DNA of 64,000 nucleotides from Salegentibacter sp. R32 (GCF_008692195.1 NZ_RXOM01000032.1:186001-250000); one strand, 5' to 3'; counted from the stretch's first letter, positions 27,483 through 37,577 are shown. The notes: generated by a model not told the origin, from the letters alone. Made by a program: numbers and translations.

Positions 27483-29161
27483 TTAGATAGGACTAGTAGG
27501 ATTTTGAGTAGGAGCTATTTTTTTCTGCGTCTCCCTTGCGTCTTCAGTGATTTGAGAAGGATAGTTATAAAGCTCAAGGATTTTAATGGCGTTTCTGGTT
27601 TTTAATTTCCCTTCTTTGAGCTGATGATCAAAGCTGAGCTCATTATTTTCAATTTGTTCGCTAAAATGATATAGATCAAACTTTTCCTTTTGAAGAAAAT
27701 CTGTTAATTCAATATCGTGGGTAGAAACCAAAACCATATTATTTTCACTATTTAGGTAAGAGAGTATGGCTTTTCCGCCGGCAATCCTTTCGATGGTATT
27801 AGTTCCTTTAAAAATTTCATCAAGAATAAATAAACATGGCTCGGGATCTTGTGAGGACTTAATGAACTCTTGTAAAGTTAATACTTCTTTTAAGTAATAA
27901 CTGGTATTCTCCAATACATCATCTGCAATCCTAATAGAAGAATATAATTTGAAAAAGGGAGTAGCAAACTCTTTCGCAAAACAAATGTTTAAGGTTTGGC
28001 CCAATATACTATTGATTCCCACGCTCCGGATGAAGGTAGTTTTTCCCGACATATTAGAGCCCGTTAGTAATAAACTAGAATGCGCCCTAGATTTAAATTA
28101 TTGGGAATACAGTTTTCAATTAAAGGATGAGTAATTTCTTTAATTGTTAAGTTTTTAGATGTTGTAAATGTTGGGCTGCAGCACGTAAAATTGCTTGCTT
28201 TTAAAGAAGCCGTTGAAATAGCAGCATCAATCTCTCCTATAAAATGAAACATTTTACATAACTCTTCTTGTTTATCCCGAATGGAATCAACAAAACTGTA
28301 AAACACAATGTACTCTACATTGAAAAGAATTTTAATGAACTCAATAAGCAACCAGATTACAGAAGCAAATTCATTATCAATATTCTTTTCAAAACTGATA
28401 AATTTTGTTTTCAGCTTAATTTTTTCTACGTTTTTTATGAAACTAGTTTCCGAAAATTTACTTTTCACTTTAGAATAACCAGCAATGGTTTTGCTAACTT
28501 GAAGTACTTTAGTCATCTGGACAACTCCATCTAAGTAAGTAGATACATTCCATTTATTTTTATAATGAAAAGCCATATTGGTTGCTACAACAGGAATAAG
28601 AAACAAATAAAAAATCGGGAAAAAGAAACCTAAGGTTATAAAAAGCAGGGATAAAAAAGACAAGGTATAGATGAGCCCTATGAATTTAGGCTTAGGGATG
28701 GGTTCAGAATTAACCAATTCTTCAAAATGGTAAGAAGCGTTGGAATTGATTTGTGATAGTTGAAATTGGGTTTTTAATCGTAGTTCTTTGTCTTGTGCAA
28801 ATAGTTGGGTTATAGCATCAAATTCAGCTAAACTATCTTTGTCTTGAATGGTTCTTATTTTATAATATAAGTACTGTTGTCCAACTTTAGAACTGGTCCT
28901 GTCTATTACTTTAAAAACTTCATCAAGATCTAAGTCTTTGGCACAGCGGTCTGAGATAATATGATAAGCCTCCTGAAATTTCCGAGTGTTTTCAAAATAT
29001 TTTTCAATATAGTAAAAGTTGAAAAATTCCTCAGATTTACTTTTTCCCCAATTATCACGAAGATTTTGGAGGGTTCTTTGTCGCTTCTTTTTAGCTCGGT
29101 AATTAACGATCATTATACCTAGAATAATAATTATCAAAAGTCCGAGAATCCAATTCATCAT
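27483..29161 (-). pseudogene. MutS-like ATPase split by a frameshift
   Basis: Two adjacent frames together encode a MutS-related protein with core and ATPase domains but no mismatch-recognition domain. The first (29161 to 28064, 365 residues) has an N-terminal membrane segment, then the MutS core, ending NLNLGRILVYY before a stop. The second (28052 to 27483) begins just inside the Walker A motif (MSGKTTF) and carries Walker B (LFILDEIFKGTN) and a switch motif (VSTHDIEL). Adding one base near the C run at 28085-28087 would join NLG to AHSSLLLTGSNMSGKTTF, restoring the expected sequence. A single-base loss is therefore the simplest explanation. The family is uncharacterised in Bacteroidota. Confidence 0.75.
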
Positions 29162-29327
29162 ACAATAAAGGATTTGTTCAGATACGAAGTCTGATTTTTC
29201 AGCAAAAAAGTATTAGAAATAGGTGCAAAGTTGTTGGTCTTTATCCCTTGGGCCGTATCTTAAAGCTACTTCAATAGAATTTATGGTAATGTTGGGTGCT
29301 AAATATAGAAAAAATTATTTATAACAA

Positions 29328-29600
29328 TTACTGCCAATAATTAAATACATCATCTCCATTTTCATTTTGATAAATCTTATCTTCTTCTGCTTTAACCATT
29401 CATATCTTTCCAATTGGATAGGTATAGTTAGCATATATCAAGAGGCGATTGTAACCTTATTATAATCCATAAAAATCTGTAACCAATTGAATATTGGTTT
29501 TATTATGTGAATTTAAATCATTATCACTCCTACATGAAGAAATAATTAAGCAGATGGCTATGATCGAGGTAAGAAAAAGTTTGAAAATGGAATTATTCAT
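29328..29600 (-). pseudogene. Small lipoprotein and decayed continuation
   Basis: ATG 29600 opens a 46-residue frame (to 29460) with a clean lipoprotein signal, IIAICLIISSC (Cys at 23), then RSDNDLNSHNKT. It stops early, and open fragments in other frames follow: NRLLIYANYTYPIGK, then MVKAEEDKIYQNENGDDVFN ending in YWQ and a stop at 29328. The pieces read like one small protein broken by at least two frameshifts. The ATG overlaps the last bases of the preceding lipoprotein gene, so it was probably its operon partner. A genuine 46-residue lipoprotein remains possible. Confidence 0.45.
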
Positions 29601-30405
29601 AATAATTAAACTGAATTTCATAGGTATCATCATATACTTGCTTATGAAGTAAGAAAGGATAATTTTTTTCGTTAACTTCAAATACCTGGTTTTCGTCTTT
29701 AATTAAATACGGAGTGGTTCCATAGTTATTTTGAATTTGTAGTCCTAAATAGAAGTTTAGATAATAAGTTTTTTGATAAAATTTATAGAATGAATCATAA
29801 TACGGGTTTTTGATATCTTCATAAGTATAATTTCTTATTATTTCTTCAGCATTCTCATAAGAAGTGGTAATAGTTTTAATAATATTCCCTCTATTGTCAT
29901 ATTCATATATGATTTCTTCACCTTCCTCAGGAGTGAGATTTACCATTTTTACAATACGTCCCTCATTATCTAAAAATAGTTCTCTTTCTTCTGAAACACT
30001 ATTATTATTCCCATATTCGTAATATTTATGAGTTATTACTTTATTTTTTTCGTATGATAAAGCAATATAATTATTAGTTCCTACTTCCTTTTGTTTAGAA
30101 AGTCTTCCTTGGGTATCATATTCATAAGTAAAATATTCGTATTCATTTTGCATACTTTCCAAACGACCTTCCTTACTATAAGAATAATTACCTAGTAAGC
30201 TAGTGTATCCAGAAGCAGAGGTCAATAAACCATTATCATACTCATAAAATTCATCGTAATTTGGAGCGTCAGACGGAAGGTTAAGATAGATTTTAGACTG
30301 TAAAAGTTCTAAATCATTTAAATTGTCCTGATCTTTAACATCTGTAGAACAAGCAAGACATACAAAAATAAAGGCAGCGAAATAAGATAAAAGTTTTATT
30401 TTCAA
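29593..30405 (-). CDS. Hypothetical lipoprotein with YD-like repeats
   Basis: A 270-residue lipoprotein, lipobox FVCLAC with the lipid Cys near residue 19. The mature part has several imperfect copies of a Tyr-rich beta-hairpin repeat: YEYDNGLLTSASGYT, YEYDTQGRLSKQKE and YEYDNRGNIIKTITT, about 20-25 residues each. These resemble the YD/RHS repeat or the lipoprotein-type repeat found in many Bacteroidota. No function is known. The short lipoprotein remnant overlaps its 3' end by eight bases. Confidence 0.72.
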   Translation of the reverse strand: MKIKLLSYFAAFIFVCLACSTDVKDQDNLNDLELLQSKIYLNLPSDAPNYDEFYEYDNGLLTSASGYTSLLGNYSYSKEGRLESMQNEYEYFTYEYDTQGRLSKQKEVGTNNYIALSYEKNKVITHKYYEYGNNNSVSEERELFLDNEGRIVKMVNLTPEEGEEIIYEYDNRGNIIKTITTSYENAEEIIRNYTYEDIKNPYYDSFYKFYQKTYYLNFYLGLQIQNNYGTTPYLIKDENQVFEVNEKNYPFLLHKQVYDDTYEIQFNYYE

Positions 30406-30630
30406 AATTTTAAATAGTTTGGATGAAAAATAAATTGTGTTGGTAAAACTAAAATAAATATTGGGATATAATAATTGTTCTATGCGAATAAAAACTTGAA
30501 CTTTACAAGTTAAGTTAGATCTTAATTATGATGTTTTAAGATTAATCCATAATTGAAAAAAACTCTTATAAAGAGTTTACAAAAACCTTAAGGTTCTTTT
30601 ATCTTTATTGTATATATAAGACATAACGGC

Positions 30631-31242
30631 TTATTTAAAATTTAAAGTTGCTACTTTTTTATCTTTATAAAAAAGTTCATAATTTAAATCTATATTCTCT
30701 TTTAGAATTGGGAAAAAAAGTTCAGCTGTAAATTTTTTAAACTGAGTTTCTCCAAAATAAATGATACTTAACTTAGGATTTTTATTTGTTCCAAAATTAA
30801 TCGGTATTTCAAAGTTAGTATATCCTTCTTTATCATAATCATTAAAATAATCTTTTTCTGATTTATCGAAAGGAGGTCCGTTCTGAATTGATTTTCCTTT
30901 TTTATTATATAATTCTTTCTTTCGATAAGGAATAAGTTCTGGATAACCTATAATACTGGCATATCCTTTATAATCTGCTAAGCGATACCTGATTTTGTTT
31001 TTAGTATCCAGTAAAGAAAAAGCACTTAGTTTAGTTTTGTTGTGAGGAGTTGATTCAATTTTAGTCTTAATCATTACTTTTTGTAACTTGTCACTTTTTA
31101 CTCTCAGTTGCCTTATCCCTATTACACTTACATTATCTACTTGTTTAGATTTTTTTATCTTTATTTCGATTTCTTCACTCGTTTCTGACTGAGAATAAGC
31201 AATGGAGGTACAAAAGAGCAAGATGACAAGAATTTTCTTCAT
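30631..31242 (-). CDS. Hypothetical exported protein
   Basis: A 203-residue protein starting MKKILVILLFCTSIAYSQ at ATG 31242, a signal peptide cleaved after the YSQ region (an in-frame ATG at 31293 adds 17 residues in front of the signal). The mature protein is basic and beta-rich, with no motif that I recognise. It is flanked by AT-rich spacers on both sides and is probably transcribed alone. Confidence 0.68.
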   Translation of the reverse strand: MKKILVILLFCTSIAYSQSETSEEIEIKIKKSKQVDNVSVIGIRQLRVKSDKLQKVMIKTKIESTPHNKTKLSAFSLLDTKNKIRYRLADYKGYASIIGYPELIPYRKKELYNKKGKSIQNGPPFDKSEKDYFNDYDKEGYTNFEIPINFGTNKNPKLSIIYFGETQFKKFTAELFFPILKENIDLNYELFYKDKKVATLNFK

Positions 31243-31400
31243 CAAGAATTTATTTAAATTTTTAACGAGATAAAAATAGACATTTGTTTTCAATTACGTA
31301 GACGAAAAACAACAAGAAGAAAAGTTTTTAATTATTAAAAGTTGCATAAATTTCTAAACTAAACCATTCTTCAGAATACACTGCATCCTACAAATTCTTT

Positions 31401-31408
31401 TACCTTTG
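31401..31408 (+). promoter_or_regulatory. Candidate -7 element of the UvrA-like gene
   Basis: TACCTTTG matches TAnnTTTG and lies 28 bases before the ATG. No clear -33 TTTG. Confidence 0.45.
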
Positions 31409-31436
31409 AAGTTGCATCCAAGAAAATTTACGCTTT

Positions 31437-34400
31437 ATGCGCCTTCAAAACGCTACTCAGAATAACCTTAAAAATATTTCTTTAAGCCTACCTGAAAACC
31501 AATTGATTGTGGTTACCGGTCTTTCTGGTTCGGGTAAGTCTTCGCTGGCGATGGGTACGATCGCTAACGAAGGTTATCGTTATTTTTTAGAAAGCTTACC
31601 GGCTTATCATCAACAAAACAGTATTGGCATTCCTACGGCAGAAGTCGATGCCATTAGTGGTTTGCCACCGGTAGTGAAGGTAGAACAATCTAAACGTTTT
31701 CAGTCCATCAAAGCTACTTTTGGTACGTTGTCTGAACTCGCGCCTATTTTTAGAGTTTTATTTGCGCGTTATGCAGGTAAAGAGAAAATGAGTAAATCGT
31801 TATTTTCTTTTAATCATCCTCAAGGAGCGTGTGCTCAATGTCGTGGAATTGGAGAGGAAGAATATATCGATATTGAAAAACTAATCGGTGACGAAAGCAA
31901 AACCTTGCGTGAGGGTGCGATTGTCACCACTTTACCTAATGGTTATATTGTGTATTCGCAAGTTACCGTTGAAGAACTCAATAAAGTTTGTAAAGCGCAC
32001 GGTTTTCACGTCGATATGCCTTGGAAAGACTTAACCGAAGAGCAAAAAAATGTAATTCTCTACGGCAGCGATCGCCTTCAGGTGTTTTATGGCAAACACA
32101 GCATCGAATCGCGTTTACGTTGGCAAGGCTTTAAAGCCAAACCGCGAGAAGAAGGTTATTACAAAGGGGTGATGCCTATTATGGAAAACATTCTTCGACT
32201 CGATCGTAACAAAAGTATTTTGCGTTTTGTGAGTTCGCGAACCTGCCCCAACTGTGGCGGAGCCAGAATTAAACCGGAACACTTAGCATTTCAGTGGTAC
32301 GGATTAAATTTTCAAGAATGGATGCAACTTCCCTTAACCGAACTGTATGAGCGCTTGCAAAAATTAGAATTTTCAGCAGGTGAACAGGTTTTGGTTGATA
32401 AAATGAATACCCAATTGTTCGATTTTATTCGATTGGGAATGGAGCATTACCGTTTAAATACGCCGAGCACTGAAATTTCTTCGGGTGACGCCCAGCGCAT
32501 CAAACTCATCAAGCAAGTGAACAGTAGCTTGCAAGGCATTTTGTATGTGTTTGACGAACCTTCGATCGGTCTTTCTGAAGCCTATCAAGAACATCTACTT
32601 CATATTTTACGCCGACTCATTCGCAACGGAAATACCGTGATGGTGGTCGAGCACGATCTCGAATTTATTCGATCGGCAGATTGGGTGGTCGAGTTAGGTC
32701 CGGGAGCGGGAGTTGAAGGCGGCGAAGTCTTGTTTAACGGGAAGCTAACAGATTTTTTAACTGCGGAAGAAATCACTACTCCAACGAAAAAGGCTTTTGA
32801 AAGTGATCGTTTGACTGTTGAAAAAGTTAAAGCGGTACAACCAAAAGATTTTCAACCTCAGGTGGAAGCTTTGCATGTGATCAGTAAAAAAACGAAAGCG
32901 GTTACCGAGAAAATAGTTTCTTTTTGTAAGAACAATGATTTTCAACTGCATCAGGTCGACGATCAACCCATTGGGAAAACTCCACGAAGCAATCCTGCGA
33001 CCTATACCGGTTTGGCCGATAAGATTCGGGATTTGTTAGCGAAAACTACCGCTGCCAAAGAAGCGAAACTCATGAAAAGTGCTTTTTCTTTTAATAATAA
33101 AGCCGGACGATGCCCACATTGCGAAGGCGCCGGTGTGATCATCTTATCGATGAGTATGCTGGGAACGGTGAATCAAACTTGTCCGCATTGTTTAGGAAAA
33201 CGCTTTCAGCCTGAAGTCTTAGAAGTCACATGGAATCAAAAAAACATTGCCGATATTTATGAGCTGAGCATTGATGAAGCGCTCGATTTCTTTTCTGAAG
33301 AAAAAAAATTAGCAGGCATTTTATCATTAATGCATCAATTGGGCTTGGGGTATCTCAAGCTCGGGCAAGCCTCAAATACTTTATCGGGAGGAGAAGCACA
33401 GCGTATCAAACTCACAAAGCATTTTGCCAAATCGGCAAAGAAAACCTTGTTGTGGTTAGAAGAACCTAGTATTGGTTTACATCAGCAAAATGTAGCTCAA
33501 TTACTGGCAGCCTTGCAGCAATTAAAGGTGAAAACAGCCGGAATTGTTTGTATAGAGAATCATCAACTTTTTCAGCAAGCGGCCGATGTTTGGCTCGATA
33601 ATGCTGAAGTTATTCCGTATCAAGAACCAACGCTTCCTGCGGTTCAGCAGCAAGATGTTATTTCGGTAAGAGGAGCGCGAACCCACGCTTTAAAAGATTT
33701 GAATGTTGAATTTCCGAAGCAACAATTATCGGTGGTGACCGGTATTTCAGGTTCAGGTAAATCGTCTTTAGTGATCGATACCTTGCACGGTTATGGTTTG
33801 CAAGAAATGACCAAGCAATTTTCAAGTTACGAGCAATCTCGCGTCGGTGTTAATTTTCAGCTAGAAGTGGAACATATCGAAGGTTTAACGCCTAGTATTT
33901 GCATTAGCCGGAAAGAGAAAAATTTTACTGATCGCTCCGATCTTGCTAAGCAAACCGATATTGATAAAAGTTTACGTTTTGCCTTTTCAAGAAAAGCACA
34001 GTATGAAGGAAAAGATTGGACGGCGAGTCATTTTTCTAATCAGCACGAATTAGGAAAATGTGTGGTTTGCGATGGCTTGGGAGAAGAGCAATTGCCCGAC
34101 CCGCAAAAAGTGGTGATCGATGCCAAAAAAAGCATTACCGAAGGAGTTTTTACCCATAACAAAGCGCTGGCGTATTATGGGCAACCTGATAGTCAATATA
34201 TGGCGGTGTTGAAGGAAGTAGGGAAGGCGAATGGCTTCGGTTTACAAACGCCTTTTGAAGATTTAACGCCTGCGCAACAAGAACTCATTTTTAATGGAAT
34301 TCCCGATAAAAAGTGGAAGGCTACTTGGGAGTTTAAAACCAAAACCCGAACCGGAACCCAAGAATTGCATATGGTTTGGGAAGGGTTGTTTACCTATTTA

Positions 34401-35924
34401 CGTGATGAATATTTAAAAACGCGAAAAAACAAACACATCAAAGCTTTGCAAGCTTTACTTTCGGCACAAACCTGTAGCCATTGTCAAGGCAGCGGCTTGA
34501 AGCCGGAGCGATTAGCCATTGAAATTGGCGGCAAGTCGTTGCACGATTTAAAATCGATGAATTTTGAAGAATTTGCTGAATTTTTATCGGAAACTTCTTC
34601 ATTTTCCCAAATTGATCGAGATCTAGTGAAGCGTTTAGAAGAACATTTACAAACCACTCTTTTACGCGCGCAGCAATTGCATATCGATTATTTACAGTTG
34701 AACCGAAAATCGAAAACGCTGAGTGGCGGTGAACAACAACGCGTTGCATTGATCAAGCAATTAAATAGTCCGTTGCAAGGCGTTACCTATTTGTTAGATG
34801 AACCTTCGGCCGGTTTATCGCAAGCTAATATTCCCGATTTAATTCGGTTATTGAAAGAATTGGTAGCGAAAGGAAATACGGTGATCGTGATCGAACACCA
34901 TAAAGATATCATCTTGGCTGCTGATCGACTGTACGAGATCGGTCCCAAAGCCGGAAGTTTAGGAGGTGAGTTGATGTTTGAAGGGAGTCCGCAAGCATAT
35001 TTGAAAACTGAACATTGTCATTCGTTTTTGAAACAAGCTCCCGAGGCGATTCAGCTTCAACCGGGAACGAAACAAATTCAGCTTCAGCAATTAGAAAAAC
35101 ACAGTTTAAAGAAAGCGCATTTGGCCATTCCTGTGGGCGGAATTACCGCCATTTCCGGTAAATCGGGCGTGGGAAAAACTACGTTGGTCAAAGAAATTTT
35201 AATCCCCAGTATGGAACGAGGCAAACCGGTGAATTGTGCGCAAATTGAATTTCCTACTACTTATGCCGGCGTTGATTATTTTGAACCGAAAAAGTTACGC
35301 GCGCATCACAAAACCTTGTTGGTCGATTATTTAGATCTCCTGAAAGTGATCACCAAAGTATTTGCCGATCACAGCGAACAACCGTCTCGCTATTTTTCTT
35401 ATAAAACCAAGAGCAGCCAATGCCCCAACTGTAAGGGCAAAGGGTTTGTAGAAACCAGTTTAGATGTGGTCGCTAATGCTGTGGAAGTTTGTGAAGTTTG
35501 CGAAGGCAAGCGTTATCAAACTGAAGTTTTGGACGTGAAGGTCGAAGCGAAAAGTATTGCGGATGTTCTTGCGTTTAGCATTTCAGCATTAAAAGATTGG
35601 CTGCAAAACTTCGCGGTAAAATCTACTACAGAAAAATTCCTGCAGCAGCTCATCGAAATTGGCTTAGGACATTTAGCGATCGATCAAGCGGTTACTTCAC
35701 TTTCTTCCGGAGAAAAACAGCGTTTATTATTGCTAAATTGGCTTCAGCAACCTGAAGAAAATCAATTATATATTTTAGATGAACCCAGTACCGGATTGCA
35801 TTATGCCGATATTGATTTGTTGTTCAGTATTCTTCAGCAACTCAGTACCACTAATGATTTGCTGGTGATCGATCACAATCTTTATTTGTTAGAAAAAATA
35901 GGCGTTGGGATGATCTTGGTATAA
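31437..35924 (+). CDS. Tandem UvrA-like protein with four ABC modules
   Basis: A 1495-residue protein made of two UvrA-like halves (about 1-735 and 740-1495). Half 1: Walker A GLSGSGKSS (28-36), signature ISSGDAQR (347-354), FDEPS (D373/E374). Its second module has TPRSNPATYTG (515-525), CxxC pairs at 559/562 and 582/585, LSGGEAQR (649-656) and LEEPS (675-676), but no P-loop. Half 2: GISGSGKSS (from 769), LSGGEQQR (1095-1102), LDEPS (D1121), then GKSGVGKTT (1241-1249), CxxC at 1329/1332 and 1352/1355, LSSGEKQR (1422-1429), LDEPS (D1448). In both halves the segment that holds UvrB-binding domain and first zinc pair in UvrA is absent. Genuine UvrA is about 940 residues. It may act on drug- or lesion-bound DNA without UvrB; the DNA looks less AT-rich than its flanks. 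Confidence 0.85.
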   Translation: MRLQNATQNNLKNISLSLPENQLIVVTGLSGSGKSSLAMGTIANEGYRYFLESLPAYHQQNSIGIPTAEVDAISGLPPVVKVEQSKRFQSIKATFGTLSELAPIFRVLFARYAGKEKMSKSLFSFNHPQGACAQCRGIGEEEYIDIEKLIGDESKTLREGAIVTTLPNGYIVYSQVTVEELNKVCKAHGFHVDMPWKDLTEEQKNVILYGSDRLQVFYGKHSIESRLRWQGFKAKPREEGYYKGVMPIMENILRLDRNKSILRFVSSRTCPNCGGARIKPEHLAFQWYGLNFQEWMQLPLTELYERLQKLEFSAGEQVLVDKMNTQLFDFIRLGMEHYRLNTPSTEISSGDAQRIKLIKQVNSSLQGILYVFDEPSIGLSEAYQEHLLHILRRLIRNGNTVMVVEHDLEFIRSADWVVELGPGAGVEGGEVLFNGKLTDFLTAEEITTPTKKAFESDRLTVEKVKAVQPKDFQPQVEALHVISKKTKAVTEKIVSFCKNNDFQLHQVDDQPIGKTPRSNPATYTGLADKIRDLLAKTTAAKEAKLMKSAFSFNNKAGRCPHCEGAGVIILSMSMLGTVNQTCPHCLGKRFQPEVLEVTWNQKNIADIYELSIDEALDFFSEEKKLAGILSLMHQLGLGYLKLGQASNTLSGGEAQRIKLTKHFAKSAKKTLLWLEEPSIGLHQQNVAQLLAALQQLKVKTAGIVCIENHQLFQQAADVWLDNAEVIPYQEPTLPAVQQQDVISVRGARTHALKDLNVEFPKQQLSVVTGISGSGKSSLVIDTLHGYGLQEMTKQFSSYEQSRVGVNFQLEVEHIEGLTPSICISRKEKNFTDRSDLAKQTDIDKSLRFAFSRKAQYEGKDWTASHFSNQHELGKCVVCDGLGEEQLPDPQKVVIDAKKSITEGVFTHNKALAYYGQPDSQYMAVLKEVGKANGFGLQTPFEDLTPAQQELIFNGIPDKKWKATWEFKTKTRTGTQELHMVWEGLFTYLRDEYLKTRKNKHIKALQALLSAQTCSHCQGSGLKPERLAIEIGGKSLHDLKSMNFEEFAEFLSETSSFSQIDRDLVKRLEEHLQTTLLRAQQLHIDYLQLNRKSKTLSGGEQQRVALIKQLNSPLQGVTYLLDEPSAGLSQANIPDLIRLLKELVAKGNTVIVIEHHKDIILAADRLYEIGPKAGSLGGELMFEGSPQAYLKTEHCHSFLKQAPEAIQLQPGTKQIQLQQLEKHSLKKAHLAIPVGGITAISGKSGVGKTTLVKEILIPSMERGKPVNCAQIEFPTTYAGVDYFEPKKLRAHHKTLLVDYLDLLKVITKVFADHSEQPSRYFSYKTKSSQCPNCKGKGFVETSLDVVANAVEVCEVCEGKRYQTEVLDVKVEAKSIADVLAFSISALKDWLQNFAVKSTTEKFLQQLIEIGLGHLAIDQAVTSLSSGEKQRLLLLNWLQQPEENQLYILDEPSTGLHYADIDLLFSILQQLSTTNDLLVIDHNLYLLEKIGVGMILV

Positions 35925-35966
35925 TATAACCTCAGGGAAATTTTTCAATTTCCCTGAGGATTACGT

Positions 35967-36989
35967 TTAGTTTTTCAACACTTTTTGCGACCAACTAGCT
36001 CCACTAATATCGGTGAGTTTAAGTTGGTAATTGCCTTTAGGTAATTGTTTAAACCTTTCGTTGGTAAAGCTTAAAACTGCTTTTGCTCCTAACGGAATCA
36101 CTAAACTATGTTTGCCTGGTTTTACTTTAGCCACATATTTATTTTTAATTTGATGGCTGTTAAGTTGGGCTAAATCTTCTTGTTTGTAAGCCATCACTAT
36201 TTTGTTTTCGGTATTCAATACTTCCACTTTAATAAGCCAAGAGCCGTAAACATCAACGCCTTCTGTTCTGTAAACTTCAAAAGAAAGGTTTTCTTGGTTG
36301 ATGCTTGCCTGGCTAATTTCTAATTTGGGTTTAACCGATTTGTTATGCAATTCTCCCCATAGGCCACCGTGAAAAATTTGATTGGTACTCAAGGTGATCG
36401 CTAAAATTACCAATGAGCCTACGAGTACAAATTTTGGTAAAAGCTTTGTGTTTAACGGGAAGTCACCAGAACCTAGCCACGCAAAATATTTGGTTTGGGT
36501 CAATTTAACTTGTTGCTGAAGCCAATAGTGATCGATCGAGTAGGTGCTGCTTCCGGTGAGAAACAGTACAAAACCTGCGGCAATCCCTAACACTCCAATT
36601 TGCCATTCGTCGAGGCAGGTCGTGCCAATCCACCCCGAACCTAAAAGAATACCCAGTGCTAAACCCATCACGCCGATACTCATTAATCGAGTAAATGCAC
36701 CGAACATTAAACATAAGCCTACTAAACCTTCGATAATGGTAAAGATGAGCATATGTAGCCATAAGGCCTCCGGATGTTCTACTAAATATTCGATAAAAGG
36801 TTGTATACCGAGTGCGTTTGGCAAAAAGTGATTGAATTTTTTACCGATGTAACCGGCAAATTCAGGATCTAGTTTTGGAGCCAAGATGGTTCTGCGCCAA
36901 AATGCAGAAAAGTACGTCCAGCCCACGACGAGTCTTAAAACTAAAGTGAACAGTCCGCTATTGTGATTGAGATTTATATTTTTCATCAT
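35967..36989 (-). CDS. DoxD/DoxA-type (thiosulfate:quinone oxidoreductase-like) membrane protein
   Basis: A 340-residue protein. The N-terminal half (about 1-170) is a DoxX/DoxD-like four-helix membrane domain (LRLVVGWTYFSAFWRR; then LGILLGSGWIGTTCLDEWQI). The C-terminal half, after a further membrane segment, is a beta-rich DoxA-like domain. In Acidianus these two subunits form thiosulfate:quinone oxidoreductase; in Bacteroidota the fused form has no proven substrate. Its ATG (36989) overlaps the stop of the DsrE-like gene by one base (TAATG), so both are cotranslated. The DsrE neighbour supports a sulfur role, by inference. Confidence 0.82.
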   Translation of the reverse strand: MMKNINLNHNSGLFTLVLRLVVGWTYFSAFWRRTILAPKLDPEFAGYIGKKFNHFLPNALGIQPFIEYLVEHPEALWLHMLIFTIIEGLVGLCLMFGAFTRLMSIGVMGLALGILLGSGWIGTTCLDEWQIGVLGIAAGFVLFLTGSSTYSIDHYWLQQQVKLTQTKYFAWLGSGDFPLNTKLLPKFVLVGSLVILAITLSTNQIFHGGLWGELHNKSVKPKLEISQASINQENLSFEVYRTEGVDVYGSWLIKVEVLNTENKIVMAYKQEDLAQLNSHQIKNKYVAKVKPGKHSLVIPLGAKAVLSFTNERFKQLPKGNYQLKLTDISGASWSQKVLKN

Positions 36990-37408
36990 TAAATACTTAG
37001 GGTTAAAAATCCTTGTTTTTGAAGTTGAAAAGCGTGTAAAATTCCGTTTTCGGTAATTGGTAAACCGGGCGGTACATCTTTTTTACTCAGGTTAAATTTG
37101 GTTAATGAAATTCCGCAGGCAAAAATTTTCACCCGTTGCTTTTTTGCAGTTTTTAATAGAGCTGCAAAGTCTTGGTTTTGTGGAATGTTCTGAAGGGTTT
37201 TTCCGCAGAAAATCACCTGAAATTCTCCAAATAGTTCACCGTCTTCATTTTTTAATGCAGTGGCGGTTTGTAAAATAGCCGGTAGTTGTTGAATGTTTTT
37301 AGAAAGCACCACATACTTATTTTTTTCAAGTTGAGTTTGTGCTTTTAAATTTGAAGTTGCCATTCCGAAGAAAAAGAGAGAACAGCATATCATGATCGTA
37401 TTTTTCAT
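36989..37408 (-). CDS. Periplasmic DsrE/DsrF-like protein
   Basis: A 139-residue exported DsrE-family protein. The signal peptide ends about SNLKAQ (residue 24). The DsrE fold is indicated by FQVIFCGKTLQNI, then the conserved RVKIFACGISLTKF, whose Cys corresponds to the sulfur-carrying position of DsrE-like proteins. Most DsrE proteins are cytoplasmic sulfur relays; this one is exported, as are many Bacteroidota DsrE proteins. It is translationally coupled to the DoxD/DoxA protein and is the first gene of that pair. Confidence 0.82.
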   Translation of the reverse strand: MKNTIMICCSLFFFGMATSNLKAQTQLEKNKYVVLSKNIQQLPAILQTATALKNEDGELFGEFQVIFCGKTLQNIPQNQDFAALLKTAKKQRVKIFACGISLTKFNLSKKDVPPGLPITENGILHAFQLQKQGFLTLSI

Positions 37409-37577
37409 TTGATAAATGATTTAAAATTTGATATTAATAGTTGTGAACCCTTACGTGAGGTAAGCGTTTTAGAAAAGTTGGAAAGTAGCTTAAGTGAGCA
37501 TTGAAATTTTAGGTATAGCAGAAAGCCCCTTTTGTAGGGTGAATAAAAAGAACTACGTAAAAAAGCTTCAGCTTAAG

